Shown here: in pieces, positions 24,535-34,879 of the stretch
How the letters are laid out: every line of letters begins with the position of its first letter
How positions within the stretch are numbered: position 1 is the first letter of the stretch
Position numbers and translations under genes: made by a program
Origin: Fallopia convolvulus
Lineage: Eukaryota > Streptophyta > Magnoliopsida > Caryophyllales > Polygonaceae
Assembly (NCBI GenBank): GCA_964016875.1
Contig: OZ024734.1
Span: 51,256,622 to 51,320,621 of the forward strand
Direction: 5' to 3'
DNA: 64,000 bases
The notes under the pieces: generated by a model
The model's input: the letters and a program-made list of their open reading frames with translations, nothing else
Database searches by the model: none
Told to the model about the DNA's origin: nothing

Positions 24535-24704
24535 GCATGTGCACATGACTCAACAGTTGAGCCTCTTGCACATGGTTCGAGCAGCCAGGGCGGCGACCCT
24601 TCTTTCTTATAATTGGTTAGTAAATCAGTTCTCACCCGTTTACGGGTGCTCTAGGATAGTACAAGTAGTAATTCGACTACCCTAAAATCTTACTTAATCA
24701 AAAA
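24535..24704 (+). mobile_element. SINE-like insertion with perfect 17-bp target duplication
   Basis: The 17-bp word AATTATAAGTATGTTTA occurs at 24518-24534 and again at 24705-24721. Between them is a 170-bp unit with a tRNA-like head (GACTCAACAGTTGAG as A-box region, GGTTCGAGCAG as B-box region), a body with GTTTACGGGTGCTC, and an A-run tail abutting the right duplication. Long target duplications with an A tail are the mark of LINE-driven SINE insertion. The perfect duplication suggests it is fairly young. Confidence 0.8.
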
Positions 24705-24810
24705 AATTATAAGTATGTTTAAGTGTTTAACTCAAACTCAAAGTCTTCAATAGAGCTGCACCTCCTAAAAAACCTTATTTTACGTTTCGAGCTTACTGAC
24801 CAAAATCTTA

Positions 24811-26459
24811 GCGTCCGTTCGGACGTCGCTGGTTTGAGCTTTTCAGAGCTGACCTAAATTTCACCAGCTTTGTTAGACGCGTTCGGCGTCGATGGACTTT
24901 CAGCCGCCAAGGAGCTTGAACGGGCTGGAACGAGCTCAATTTCTCCACCTCCTCCCCCCAGCTTACCCCGCTTGTCGATGGATTTACCAACCCCAAAATT
25001 AAAAAACCCGATACCCCTGGATTTTCTCACTCCCCGATTCTCGAAGACGAACAAGAGAGCCACGCGATATCCCCTCACTTCTCCATCTCCGACGGGCGTC
25101 TCCGAGTTCCCTCACGAAGATTCCAAGTATGGTCCTCACTCCTCCATCACGAGCTCTCTCCCCCTTGACGAAAATTCCAGCGAAAATCCCTAACGAAGAC
25201 GTTGTTGAATCAGGTGCGAGATCTCCAAGCATAGACGAAGACGAAGCAGTTGAGCAGGTATTCGCTAATATCATTGTTGAATCTGTGTCGAACATAGCTC
25301 TACATTTCTGTTGAACCCTAATTTCTTAATCTAGGTTTTGATTCATGACTCCATTAATCATTCAAATCCCTAATTTTGGATTGAACTCTTTTCTGATGGA
25401 ACAGAAATTGTAATTGATTATAGAATTCAAATGAACAAAGGCCTCGATTACTCTCTTCTTCTGTATTCTGCCTCGCTAAAGTTGCTATATGATACATTTA
25501 TTGAGACTTGAAGCTACTTCTTCAAAACCTTCGTGAAATTAAGCCAAAGTTATTACCTGGATAAACTGACTGGAATAACTGCTGGTTTTGTTGATAAATC
25601 ATGAAAATTTTCTTCTTTTTTTGGTAGTTGGTGAAACAATTTTTGGCACTTGGAAGCATAAAATTGTTGCCAAAAATGTCAAAGTACACATGACATGTGG
25701 TATAGTCCTGGTTGGTGCACATTACCCCTCCAAGATTCTTGATCATTAGTGCTTCAGAACAACATTCTCCTTAAGGATCATGTTGGCATTATAATTTGTC
25801 CTAGAACATCTATGCCAATGTTTGAAATCTTCAAAACTTTGATGAGGAAGAACTCTTTGAGGCTTTTTTTATTCATCAATTGCATAATTTGTTTGTCTAG
25901 CTTTACTTGACAACTGAATACTTACCTGCCATCAATTGCATAATGTGTGGAACTGAGGGGGTTTATCCTGCTGAACTTGTGATATCCTCCTTGGATGCTT
26001 CTTTCAATTACTGTTTTATGTTCAGGGTGGGCACATTCCTGGATCAGATGAACAACTGAGTTGAGCTGAATCCAAAGTTCTCTTCCTTTCTAGCAACTTT
26101 CGTTACCTTTCTTCCTCCTCTTCAGTTGTTGTAGCTTCTATAAAGTTGGTTGCTGTTGAGAACAAACCATAATGTGAGTTGTTCTTTTTCCACCCTTTGT
26201 GTGTTGATGTTGATGTTGTTTTTTCCATCTCTAATTGACTTCATTATAATGTTTGTTGTGGTGCATTAAGTGCAAATATATAATGTCTTATGTTTGCATG
26301 AATCATGATATCCTTGTGTATTTCATTGTTTTCATAGTCATTCACTCATTCCAACTCATCATTTCTAGTTTCATTCCTATGTTGTGCAGTTTATACTTGT
26401 CATTTTGTTTGGAATGAACACTAATGACTACTTATATGTGTGTGCTAATACTAGAAACA
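24811..26459 (+). other. left part of the Harbinger element; possible leader exons
   Basis: 24870-25260 is GC-richer and open in two frames (Pro/Ser-rich), ending GTTGAGCAG before GTATTC, a possible donor. It looks like a 5' exon of the plus-strand gene at 26460, with AT-rich intron to 26450. No domain is recognised. TTGATGTTGATGTTG near 26200 is a small microsatellite. Confidence 0.35.
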
Positions 26460-27831
26460 ATGGTTTCACAAGATTCTCTTACTTCGGAGGACACACATAT
26501 ATCTGACTATGAGGCTGAATTCTCTCCTACTGAGGTACCCTTTTTTAACTATTTTTGAGACTGAATTTAGCCAAATGGTTGATTGGAGGCTTTTTCTTAG
26601 AAACAGAATATGCTGTCTCCACTTTATTTTCCTCTTTTTTTTACATAGAGATATTTGGATGAGATTCACCAGTATGTCCCAATTTGTGGTACAAATTGGG
26701 TACTAACTGAGCTTTCTTAATTTTTTTGATGTGATGTTAGCTTCATAGTTATATTTACAACTATCTTGGAATTATTTTATTTTTTGGTCGAATTTCTTGG
26801 AATTATAATGAACCTGGAAGTTAGTTGTTCATAACGAGCATTGATTATTTACAACTAGCGTGTTGCTTCATATTCAATATTCAATATTCAATATTCAAAT
26901 GTTCATTATTGATGATGTCACTTGGATTACTTATTGATGATGTCACTTGTTGCTTCATATTCAAATGCTCGCATGTTTATGCCACTACATGGAGAAATAA
27001 TGGGCAGTCACCTTAATTAGTAACCCTGTAATGAATTGGCAGGGGGCTTCCTGAATGCTTTCAATTACCTTTTGAGATTATTGGCAAAACATGTTTACTT
27101 TGCCAAAGAAAACTTTGTGGTCAATCTATGTCATCCCTATATTCCATGCCTTTTCTTGTCCATATTCATCAATCTGATTGTTTGGGGTCAATCTATATTC
27201 AGTCCTTTCCAAGATAACTTCAATGAAATGAGTATGAAGTGAACTGGATAAGTAATCACTATTGTGTTTGTGATTAATGTCAAAACTAGTTGAACCTGTT
27301 GTGGAATCATGATTACTGTCAACACTAGTATAAACTGGATAAGTAATTACTGTTATATTGCATGCATTTTAGGTTTGTCAAAATCATGATATGCTTATAG
27401 TTTTCAGTCACTGTTGGCATTTGTTGAAGTAGTTTGTCGAATGTGGTTTGTTGGTAATGTGAAATGCTCATGTGTGTGACTATTAGGGCGATGCATGGAC
27501 TACTATGACAGATGAGGAATTGATCGATGAGGTTTCCGGCTGTCCGAACATTAGGCGTCTTCAAGATGTTGCTCGCCGTTACAAGTATCGTGCGTACTTT
27601 ACGAGCAACGATTTGGAGAAGGAGTCGGCCCTTGTTGCACGAATGAAGTTGGAAGCTCAACAAAATGCCAAAAGGATTTCCGAGCTTAGCACCTATGCTG
27701 TGACTACTGCCTTGGAGCGCGATTCAACGAGGACACAAGCTCGAAAGTGGAAAATTTGTGCATGCGTCCTCGGTGTTATCTATGTGCTCGGTGTCATTTA
27801 TGTATTAGCCACTGTTGTGTATTGTTGTTGA
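26460..27831 (+). CDS. small protein with C-terminal membrane anchor, unknown family
   Basis: Exons 26460-26534 (MVSQDSLTSEDTHISDYEAE...) and 27487-27831 join in phase 0 across a GTACCC...ATTAG intron and give 139 residues. Order: acidic Ser-rich start (1-25), GDAWTTMTDEELIDEV, a basic segment (QDVARRYKYRAYF), a helical stretch (about 55-105, coiled-coil-like), a basic RTQARKWK, then one hydrophobic segment to the end (CACVLGVIYVLGVIYVLA). A single hydrophobic stretch at the very C-terminus after a basic patch is the layout of tail-anchored membrane proteins. I do not recognise the family. It lies inside the proposed Harbinger ends, opposite to the transposase, and has no lesion. Function unknown. 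Confidence 0.6.
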
Positions 27832-28224
27832 ATGTTAGATTCACCAAGAATGTTAGTTGAGGTCTAGTAAAAACAACTTTTACCTTTGGTATTTATTGCC
27901 ATGTGTGTTGTCACTGAACTTACTACTATGCAATGTATTCACTTTTGACCCATTGGTATGACTTTATCCCAACCGTTGGTATTTATTGCCGGATGCATTT
28001 GCTTATATATTCAGTGAATGTGTAGTTTGAAAGTCATTGCATATACAGAACTCCTCCAATCTCAACCAAGGTAAGATAGTGAAGCTCAGCAAAGCACATC
28101 AAAGGTAATATCATCTCTTCTTGGCTCACTTTAGGGCCTTTACATGTGAATTAAAAGGTAAGATAGTGTCTTATAAGTATTGCATTTACATGTATATTCA
28201 AACCATAATGTCAATAATGTTTAG

Positions 28225-28692
28225 ATGCCTTGTGATGTTTGGACCACGGAGCACAACAAAACGGTGCTAAGAATTTATCGTGACGAGTTGAGGATGACAG
28301 CTCCTGGCGAGTATCCTCTCTTGCAATTCATGGCGCAATCGTTCAATCAACATACTGGAGAGGATTTAAGGGCTTCCACGGTGAAACATAGGGTTGACTA
28401 CAACAAGGTTTAGTGGCGCGCATGGTGCGAGTTTAAACGTTTTGGGGGTGATAGCGCATGGGATATTAATTCTGGCCAGATCGTCGCTGATGTTGAGTGG
28501 TGGCAGCGGATGCTCGAAGCATGCCCGGGTTCTAGAAGGTTTAGGAGCTCAATTGTTGATTATGAAACCACCTTGCTTTGGGAAGAGGTGTTTGCGAACT
28601 CGCGTGGTTATGCACCAGTCGGGGAGGCTCTTGGAGGGGCAACAACCATATCCGATGTCGGGCCATCTGATTATGAAAATGACGATAACTAG
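28225..28692 (+). pseudogene. second Myb/SANT-like ORF, one in-frame stop
   Basis: From ATG at 28225 one frame runs to a stop at 28692, broken only by TAG at 28411-28413. Before the stop it reads CDVWTTEHNKTVLRIYRDEL and TGEDLRASTVKHRVDYNKV; after it WRAWCEFKRFGG, WWQRMLEACPGSRRFR and a C-terminal LLWEEVF. The regular Trp spacing matches Myb/SANT-like (Myb_DNA-bind_3) proteins used as transposon partners. Upstream, TTATATATTC at 28003 and donor-like AAGGTAAG words (about 28070) suggest a promoter and 5' untranslated exon. The single TAG could be a point change from CAG; otherwise the frame is clean. Confidence 0.6.
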
Positions 28693-29198
28693 CTATGGGT
28701 AATGACGTATTTCGTAAGCCTGGGGCTCGAGGTCCATTGTTGTTTTAACGTAATGTGTTCTACTTTTCTTTCTAGTGTAGTTCTCGTGTGCACTCTTTTT
28801 AAGTTAATTTGTGTAATAATTTGTACGAGTTCCGGTTCATCTTGCTTTGAGTATGTGCTTATGTGTTGTACTATCGCACTTGTGTAATGTAATATGGTGT
28901 TATGTTGTGAAGGGTTTGCGGTTATTCCCTACATAATTGATATCCATAGGACATCGTTGGAAAAAGGCCTAAACATCTAGAACAAAATATTCGCACTATG
29001 ATAAACCATTGATTCAACCCATTTCACATCAACTTTGATAAGATAATGAAACATATAGGACAAATTGTCGAAGTATTTAATAGGCCTAACAAAACATTAG
29101 AACATAATCTGTGGTTTAGGGCAAGTAGTTTGCCTGAAGCATATAAAATTTTCAACTCTTTAATAAAACCGTCGGGAGTTCCATATTTTCAGAGAAAT
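28693..29198. other. convergent intergenic region inside the Harbinger element
   Basis: About 500 bp separate the 3' ends of the plus-strand and minus-strand genes. Nothing coding is seen; it should hold both 3' untranslated regions. Confidence 0.4.
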
Positions 29199-30635
29199 CT
29201 AATCCCTCAACGCTTTCATCCCACCGGTCGCGTCGTCTTCACCTTCATCTGGAATTCGAGGCGGTGGTAGGTCTGGATCCTCATAATCCTCCTCCAAGTA
29301 CCGATCACGCACTCTTTTTTCCAATATAAAGTTATGCATGGCAAAACAGACAATGATAATATCGATTTGTGTTTTGATTGGGTAACTTGCCATGTTATGC
29401 AAAACTCGGAATCGCTTCTTTAAAACCCCAAGACACCGCTCTATGCAGCTGCGCAATGAAGAGTGCATCTTGTTGAATGCTTGAGGCGCGTCCTTAGGCA
29501 CTTTATTTTGAAATTGAGACTGATGGTACTTCACCTTGGAGTACGGTACCATGTACCCCTGCCGGTCAGGATATCCCTTATCGACCAAATAATAGCGCCC
29601 TACACAAGTACAACGTTCAGAAAATAAGTTTGCAACAAACCTTAACTAGGACAACCCTGAACATAAAAATAAGTTTGAACTTCTACTGGACTTACTAGGC
29701 GGAGGGTGTGGGAAGTTTAGCTCAGGTGTCCTCAATGCGTGGTCGAAGACACGCGCATCATGTGCACTACCTTCCCAGCCAACAGAATCGAACGTAAAAA
29801 ACATGTCGAAATCACACACCGCCATGATGTTGAGTGAGCACACTTGTTTTCGGTTTCGGTACGGCATTTGCTCAGTGCGTGGTATACATGCTGCAATATG
29901 TGTACCGTCTATACACCCGATTGCTCCCTATATTATAAGCATGTGATTCACAATTACAAAAGTATACCCTTAAACAAATATAACACTTGTAAGTTACCTT
30001 GAACAGTTGGTATCGTGAATCACATCTAATTTCCTCGGGAATTTGGGAAAAGGAGGGATCGCGAGGTCGAAGCAAGCGCCCTGCAAGACCTTGTGTACCA
30101 TGTCGTCTTCCTGTGATTGCATCCACGACCTCGTGCAACACTCGACTAATTGCGTCCCCGGATCTTTGGAACCTTTCAAAAGAAGCTCTGTTCGACGCAT
30201 CAACTACAAGGGTATGTAGTAATATCCCAACCTTTTCTAATACGCTAACATTCCTTGATGGTGTCAATCCATGGTGTTGTTGCAGCTCATCGCAAAGACT
30301 TTGTAGGACGAATCGCTCCATTCTGAATGCATTAATGCACCTCACTTCTGAACCTGATTCCATGATCTCCCTCATCCATACAATTTCCGTAAATGGAGAG
30401 TTGAAACAAGGAGTTTTACAAAAGTACCTATATTGAAGGCACAAGAACATAAAATTTAAAACCTAAACCTAAACCAATAAAAAGGAAACATGACAACTAG
30501 GGATACGAATTATTGGGTGGACCATAATTATAATTACCTATGGTAATAGGAAGCCATGACAGATGCATGGTTGCTCATGTGCAAAAGGAATAACGCAATG
30601 ATCTTGTTCCGCCTTGACAAACGGTTCCTGGCCAT
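29199..30635 (-). CDS. PIF/Harbinger transposase (DDE_Tnp_4 / HARBI1 type)
   Basis: Four exons read on minus, 30635-30538, 30427-29998, 29927-29696 and 29599-29199, join in phase and give 386 residues, normal for the family. The N-terminus MARNRLSRRNK is followed by the helix-turn-helix-like region (about 60-165: RCINAFRMERFVLQSLCDEL, LEKVGILLHTL). The DDE domain follows: CIDGTH (first D), GWEGSAHDARVF (second D), YYLVDKGYPDRQGYMVPY, and RSCIERCLGVLKKRFRVL (E). The tail is acidic. All splice sites are GT-AG and no stop interrupts. The enzyme cuts and joins at TTA targets and normally needs the element's Myb-like protein, encoded just upstream. One of the few intact transposon genes here. Confidence 0.92.
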
Positions 30636-30886
30636 TTTACCTACACAAAAACCCAAACATAATGATGCCAACAATAGTTGAATGACCAATGAATGGTTCA
30701 TTTGACATTCCAAATTTAACAACATAACAGAGGTCCACATACAACTACAAACCAAACCCAACAATCATGAAACACAAATCATGTCAAACAAGTCTGAAAT
30801 GCAAAGAAAACAAAAGATCATGTCTAAAGACAACGCTAAACCACACAAGTAATACAAAAGTCAATCCATCACTGCACAAATCAAGC

Positions 30887-31964
30887 CTACTTCTTGAACT
30901 TGTACTGCAACCACGCCATCTTTTCGTCATCAGATTGCAAGGTGATGAAGAGGCGTCGACTATGATCATTGTTCAGCTCATCCACAACATAACACCAAAG
31001 AGGTGACACTCTCTCTAAAATCCCCTCAGCAACAAACCGAAAAATAACTGCAATTGCATCATCAAAATCATACGTTCTCCCAGGCCTTGTGTTTCCCGTA
31101 CTAACCAAACCCCCTTGCAAATAATTCAAGATTTTGTCACTCTTCTCCTCCATGGAATTCATGTGTGCAACTACTTCTCTATCCATGGTAGGTCGCTTTT
31201 TCTTTGGCTTAGGTAACTGTTGGGAAGTGCTAGGAACTTGGGACCTCTTGAATGTGGCAGGAGGATGCTGGGAGCCTCCAACAGATGTCTGTTGTGACAT
31301 TGGAGGGACAATAGGCTCAGTGAACCCCTCGAGATCTACCTCTTCTTCATCTACAAGGTAAGCAACAATGTCATCTGTGTCACCCACACAAGCATCAAAT
31401 GGAGTAGAGGGGGTATGGTCCATGGTGGCAGACACACAATGTTGCCCTGTAGCACATATGTTGTTGTAAACGGAATTCCATAATTCAACCAGGTGCAAAT
31501 CAACAAGCTTCCTTCGAAATCTCCTGTATTTGTCATTCTCCTACAAAACACCGCACAAAACACAGATTAAAAAATGACCTTGGTAAATTCCAAAAGGTAG
31601 GAAAACAATCATATATGATAAAGCACACAAACAATTCTTATAAACTGACCTTAATTTTTTTCTCCCAACATTCATCCGAAGCCTCAATGGTACATGTTTG
31701 TTCGTTCCATCCACAACCTGTCTCATGGTGCACTAACTGGACATATGCCCTCTGTACGCTCTTCATGTAGTCAAATTTATTTTTGCATTCTTTAGTTTTG
31801 ATCACCTTCCCAGTTTTTTCCATAAATTTTTCAGCAATTTCAGACCAATTAAAGTGGGTGTCAATCCCGTTTTTCTTGTGGTACTCTCGGCATATGACAA
31901 GTAACGTCTTTTGCTTAGGATCACTCCAGTAACACTTGCTATCCTTTTTTGGAACCTCAGCCAT
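30887..31964 (-). CDS. Myb/SANT-like DNA-binding protein (Harbinger ORF partner)
   Basis: Exons 31964-31650 and 31540-30887 give 322 residues. The start MAEVPKKDSKCYWSD is chosen over an upstream ATG in AT-rich leader. Residues 12-105 hold the Myb/SANT-like domain: CYWSDPKQKTLLVICREY, FNWSEIAEKFMEKTG, KECKNKFDYMKSVQRAYVQL and ECWEKKIK. A middle region rich in D, P, Q and S follows, with a basic KPKKKRP that could serve for nuclear import. The end has VRP-like FVAEGILERVSPLW and DDEKMAWLQYKFKK. In PIF/Harbinger systems this protein binds the ends and carries the transposase to the nucleus. Intact, GT-AG spliced, same strand as the transposase and 250 bp upstream of it. Confidence 0.9.
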
Positions 31965-33069
31965 TGTCCTATCACTTTTGGTAGTGTTTAATGTAATCAT
32001 ATTTAGGTTCAATCGGTTCAAAGAAAACCCCAAAATTAAACCATATGCACACTAATAACAATGACAATCATATATGCACACTAATAACAATGACAACAAA
32101 ATTTTGATGTAATTCTTTAATGAGAAAGCATAAAAAAATAGCTATTTAATTCACAAGTTAATGAGATATTGACACAATTCTTTCTTGGGTGGATCAGCAC
32201 ACAATATATAGATACAATTCTCCACCAGTGATACATACATGATTCCATTTTGGTATAAATTTTAAAATATCTAGATGAATTGCAATTCCCGCAAAGGTAA
32301 ATTGTTTTAGGCAAACGAGATTTTCTGATCTGGTATATAAATACATTTCTAAAGCAAATACATAGCAATGCAAGTACATGAATTCAGAAATTGTTAAATT
32401 CTTTAACATCAGTAATGGAAATGTATATATGAACTCAACAATTACATAGTCAACTAAATTGTTAAAAATGTTAAATTCTTTAACATCAACAATGGAAATG
32501 TATAGATGAACTCAGAAATTCGTCCAAGCATCACAAGCAGTGTCAGGCCGTACCTCAATGGAGTTCGGGAGACTGGGAGTGACATCGTCGGACTCGGAGA
32601 CTGGAAGTGATGTCGTCGGCTCTGTTCGTCGGTGCTGCATGTGTTCGTCGGACTCGGAGATTGGGAGTGACGTCGTCGGCTCTGTCCGTCTGCCGGAAGC
32701 TGGTACGCGCAACCACCCACGAGAAACCAGGAGATGGCAGCCTAGCAAAGAACGTGTTTGCAGCTCTCCTCTCAGATCTGGAATTGTGTCCCAATTCGAT
32801 CCAAGTAGATGGGAGGAGTAATTATAGGTTGGAAGAGTAATTCTTGGTATGTAGAAGGGTATTATGGTCAATTTCGGTAATAAATTAAGCCCATTTTGGT
32901 AATACAACAATTACTTTTTTTTTCTCCAACTAGCCCTATCGAACAGTCATTTCAATTTCTAGCTCATCATTCGGGTTTTAGCTAATGCACAAATTCAGCT
33001 CGGGTTTCCAGCTCTAGCTACAAAATCCAGCTCGGGCACCAGCTTCAGCTAGTAAATCTGAACGGAGCC
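31965..33069 (-). promoter_or_regulatory. right end and promoter side of the Harbinger element
   Basis: 32034-32530 is AT-rich with repeated TTAAATTCTTTAACATCA words (32395, 32470). 32584-32690 carries two copies of a 42-bp GC-rich block, starting GTCGGACTCGGAGA at about 32587 and 32648. 32950-33069 has AGCTCGGG and TCCAGCT repeats leading to the terminus. Such repeats near the end are candidate binding sites for the Myb-like protein. This region should also hold the promoter of the minus-strand gene. Confidence 0.45.
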
Positions 33070-33238
33070 TTAAAATGAGAGTAATGAAAATAATTGATTA
33101 GGGCCCCGTCTCTTTCGGTTGGTGCAGAAGTTTTGGTTCGCATAAAGAAAAAGAAAAAGAAAGGTGAGGCCTTCATCGTCCCATCTCTTTCAGTTGGTGC
33201 AGAAAAAAATGGCATCATCTCGCCGCAAGAATTGCCGC
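32976..33238 (+). repeat. 263-bp direct repeat, left copy
   Basis: From TTTTAGCT to GAATTGCCG this segment recurs at 34054-34316 with few changes, about 1078 bp away. It includes the last about 95 bp of the Harbinger element, its TTA, the flanking bases and the leader of the exon at 33240. A copy containing both element end and flank cannot come from transposition alone, so it is a segmental duplication. Confidence 0.9.
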
Positions 33239-33239
33239 C

Positions 33240-33437
33240 ATGGAGGAGCTCCAGCGCCGCCACCACCAACCTTGCCCTCCGTGTGACTACGTTGATGAGT
33301 CTTGCTTAGCGAACGTAGATGGAAACCTCAGCCAGACCTTCCTCCTCTCTTATGGCGTTCGCGTTGGCATCGGAATCCTCCTTCGCGCTTTCAAGCTTGC
33401 TCGTGGACATTCGTATTCCTCAATTCTCGATCTCAAG
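33240..33437 (+). CDS. first exon of a host-like gene, rest not found
   Basis: ATG at 33240 in a good context (GCCGCCATGG) opens 66 codons ending CTCGATCTCAAG before GTTTCA. Residues 1-30 are Cys/His-rich (HHQPCPPCDYVDESC); residues 31-60 (SYGVRVGIGILLRAFKLARG) suggest an amphipathic or membrane helix. It reminds me of the N-terminus of plant TMEM135/Tim17-like membrane proteins, but that is tentative. No continuing exon is found before the duplicated segment at 34054, so the gene may be broken by that duplication. The upstream 165 bases, shared with the second copy, would be its leader. 33438-34053 is AT-rich and featureless. Confidence 0.45.
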
Positions 33438-34053
33438 GTTTCATCCTGAAATTTTGATTTTTATTGGATACTGAGATCTAATTGGCAAATTCACTCGTTA
33501 GATTTGTAAAGAATTCGGTCTATTGAAAATGGAAAAGAGGACAAACGCATTAATTAATTGTTAATCTGGCATAGTGGCTGGTTTAGCTTGTTTAGAATGG
33601 CTATATTTTTAAACCCTTGATCTTGTGAAACTTTTATGTCAATGGACTAATGGAGCTTGTTTAGAATGGCTATATATTTATTTTCTTCTTGCTGCATAGT
33701 CGCTGGTCTTTAATATGGCTATGTTTTCTGTCACTCAATTGGAAAAGTAAGCATCTATGCACAATTTGGTGGCTATGAGAGTAATTTCAGCTTGTGGACT
33801 CCGAATCTGAAATAGTTTGTAAAGATTAATGTTCCAACTTCCATGTATACTGCATTCTACAATAGAGTAAATAGACACATTATTTCTTCATGTTGATGTT
33901 GAACCTCAAGATACAATATTTCTTGCCTTTATGACAAGATATAACTCGATATAACTCTTGAACTCTTACCAAAGGAACTTGTTAGAATCTGTGGTTTTTC
34001 TCTAATGTCTTATATAATAACAATCATATTCAATAAAAAAACAATCAGATGGC

Positions 34054-34316
34054 TTTTTAGCTACTGCACAAATTCAGCTCGGGTTTCTAGCTCCAGCTAC
34101 AAAATCCAGCTCGGGCACCAGCTTCAGCTAGTGCATCTTAACGGAGCCTTAAAATGAGGGTAATGAAAATAATTGATTAGGGCCCCGTCTCTTTCAGTTG
34201 GTGCAGAAGTTTTGGTTCGCATAAAGAAAAAGAAAAAGAAAGGTGAGGCCTTCATCGTCCCATCTCTTTCAGTTGGTGTAGAAAAAAATGGCATCATCTC
34301 GCCGCAAGAATTGCCG
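34054..34316 (+). repeat. 263-bp direct repeat, right copy
   Basis: Second copy of 32976-33238, carrying the same Harbinger end and TTA and the same leader up to GAATTGCCG. It then diverges before the ATG, so no exon follows. Confidence 0.9.
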
Positions 34317-34879
34317 GCCGCAATCTCCGTAGTCCATACGATTGCTGGGACGTCCGAGCACCACATGGGTAATTTACCTTTATTGATGTTCCATGCATGC
34401 AACAGATCATATCAAACCAAATGCATCAGAGAAGTGTCTCAATTTTCAATATGAAAAACACAAGTAATACCTCCTTAAGGAAAAAGTAGCATCCATCAAT
34501 GTTAGGGGTCAAGTTCCATGTGTAAGTCCTCCCGAGATCCACACGAATGAGCGCCGAAGAATCTGAGAACAAGGTTGATGTTTGTGTTTGTATGAGAGAT
34601 TTGCAAGAGAGAATTGAAGAGAAGGAGAGTCTTGAGATTCAAAGAGAGTAAAGGCCAATGGAAGGAGTAATCTCAATTTCCAATTAACCAAAACTAGGTT
34701 TTACAAAAGAGTAAGGGGCTTTTATATAGAGAAGCTCCTTACTAGAAAAACAAGGACTAGTCCCGATATGCAAAACGAGACACACGTCTGATAATAAAAA
34801 TAAACATAACGATAATATAAATAATGTAATTATGCAATAAAATAAATAAATACATAGGCACCGATTAAGGCTTGGCTAG
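34317..34879. other. no gene recognised
   Basis: AT-rich, with open but unconserved frames. Minus-strand 34740-34680 (CTTTTGTAAAACCTAG) resembles leader DNA of other plant retroelements, but nothing firm can be said. Confidence 0.3.

Larger units (their letters stand above)
24811..33069 (-). mobile_element. PIF/Harbinger transposon, probably autonomous, with extra genes
   Basis: The proposed left end is GCGTCCGTTCGGACG after TTA (24808-24810). The proposed right end read inward is GGCTCCGTTCAGATTTAC, followed outward by TTA (33070-33072). The first 13 bases agree at 10 positions, and TTA is the usual Harbinger target duplication. Inside are intact transposase (29199-30635) and Myb/SANT-like (30887-31964) genes on minus, the normal pair. 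On plus are a two-exon gene (26460-27831) and a second Myb/SANT-like ORF (28225-28692), pointing at them. The weak point is the imperfect match between ends: the right end is well supported, the left could belong to another element. Confidence 0.6.
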
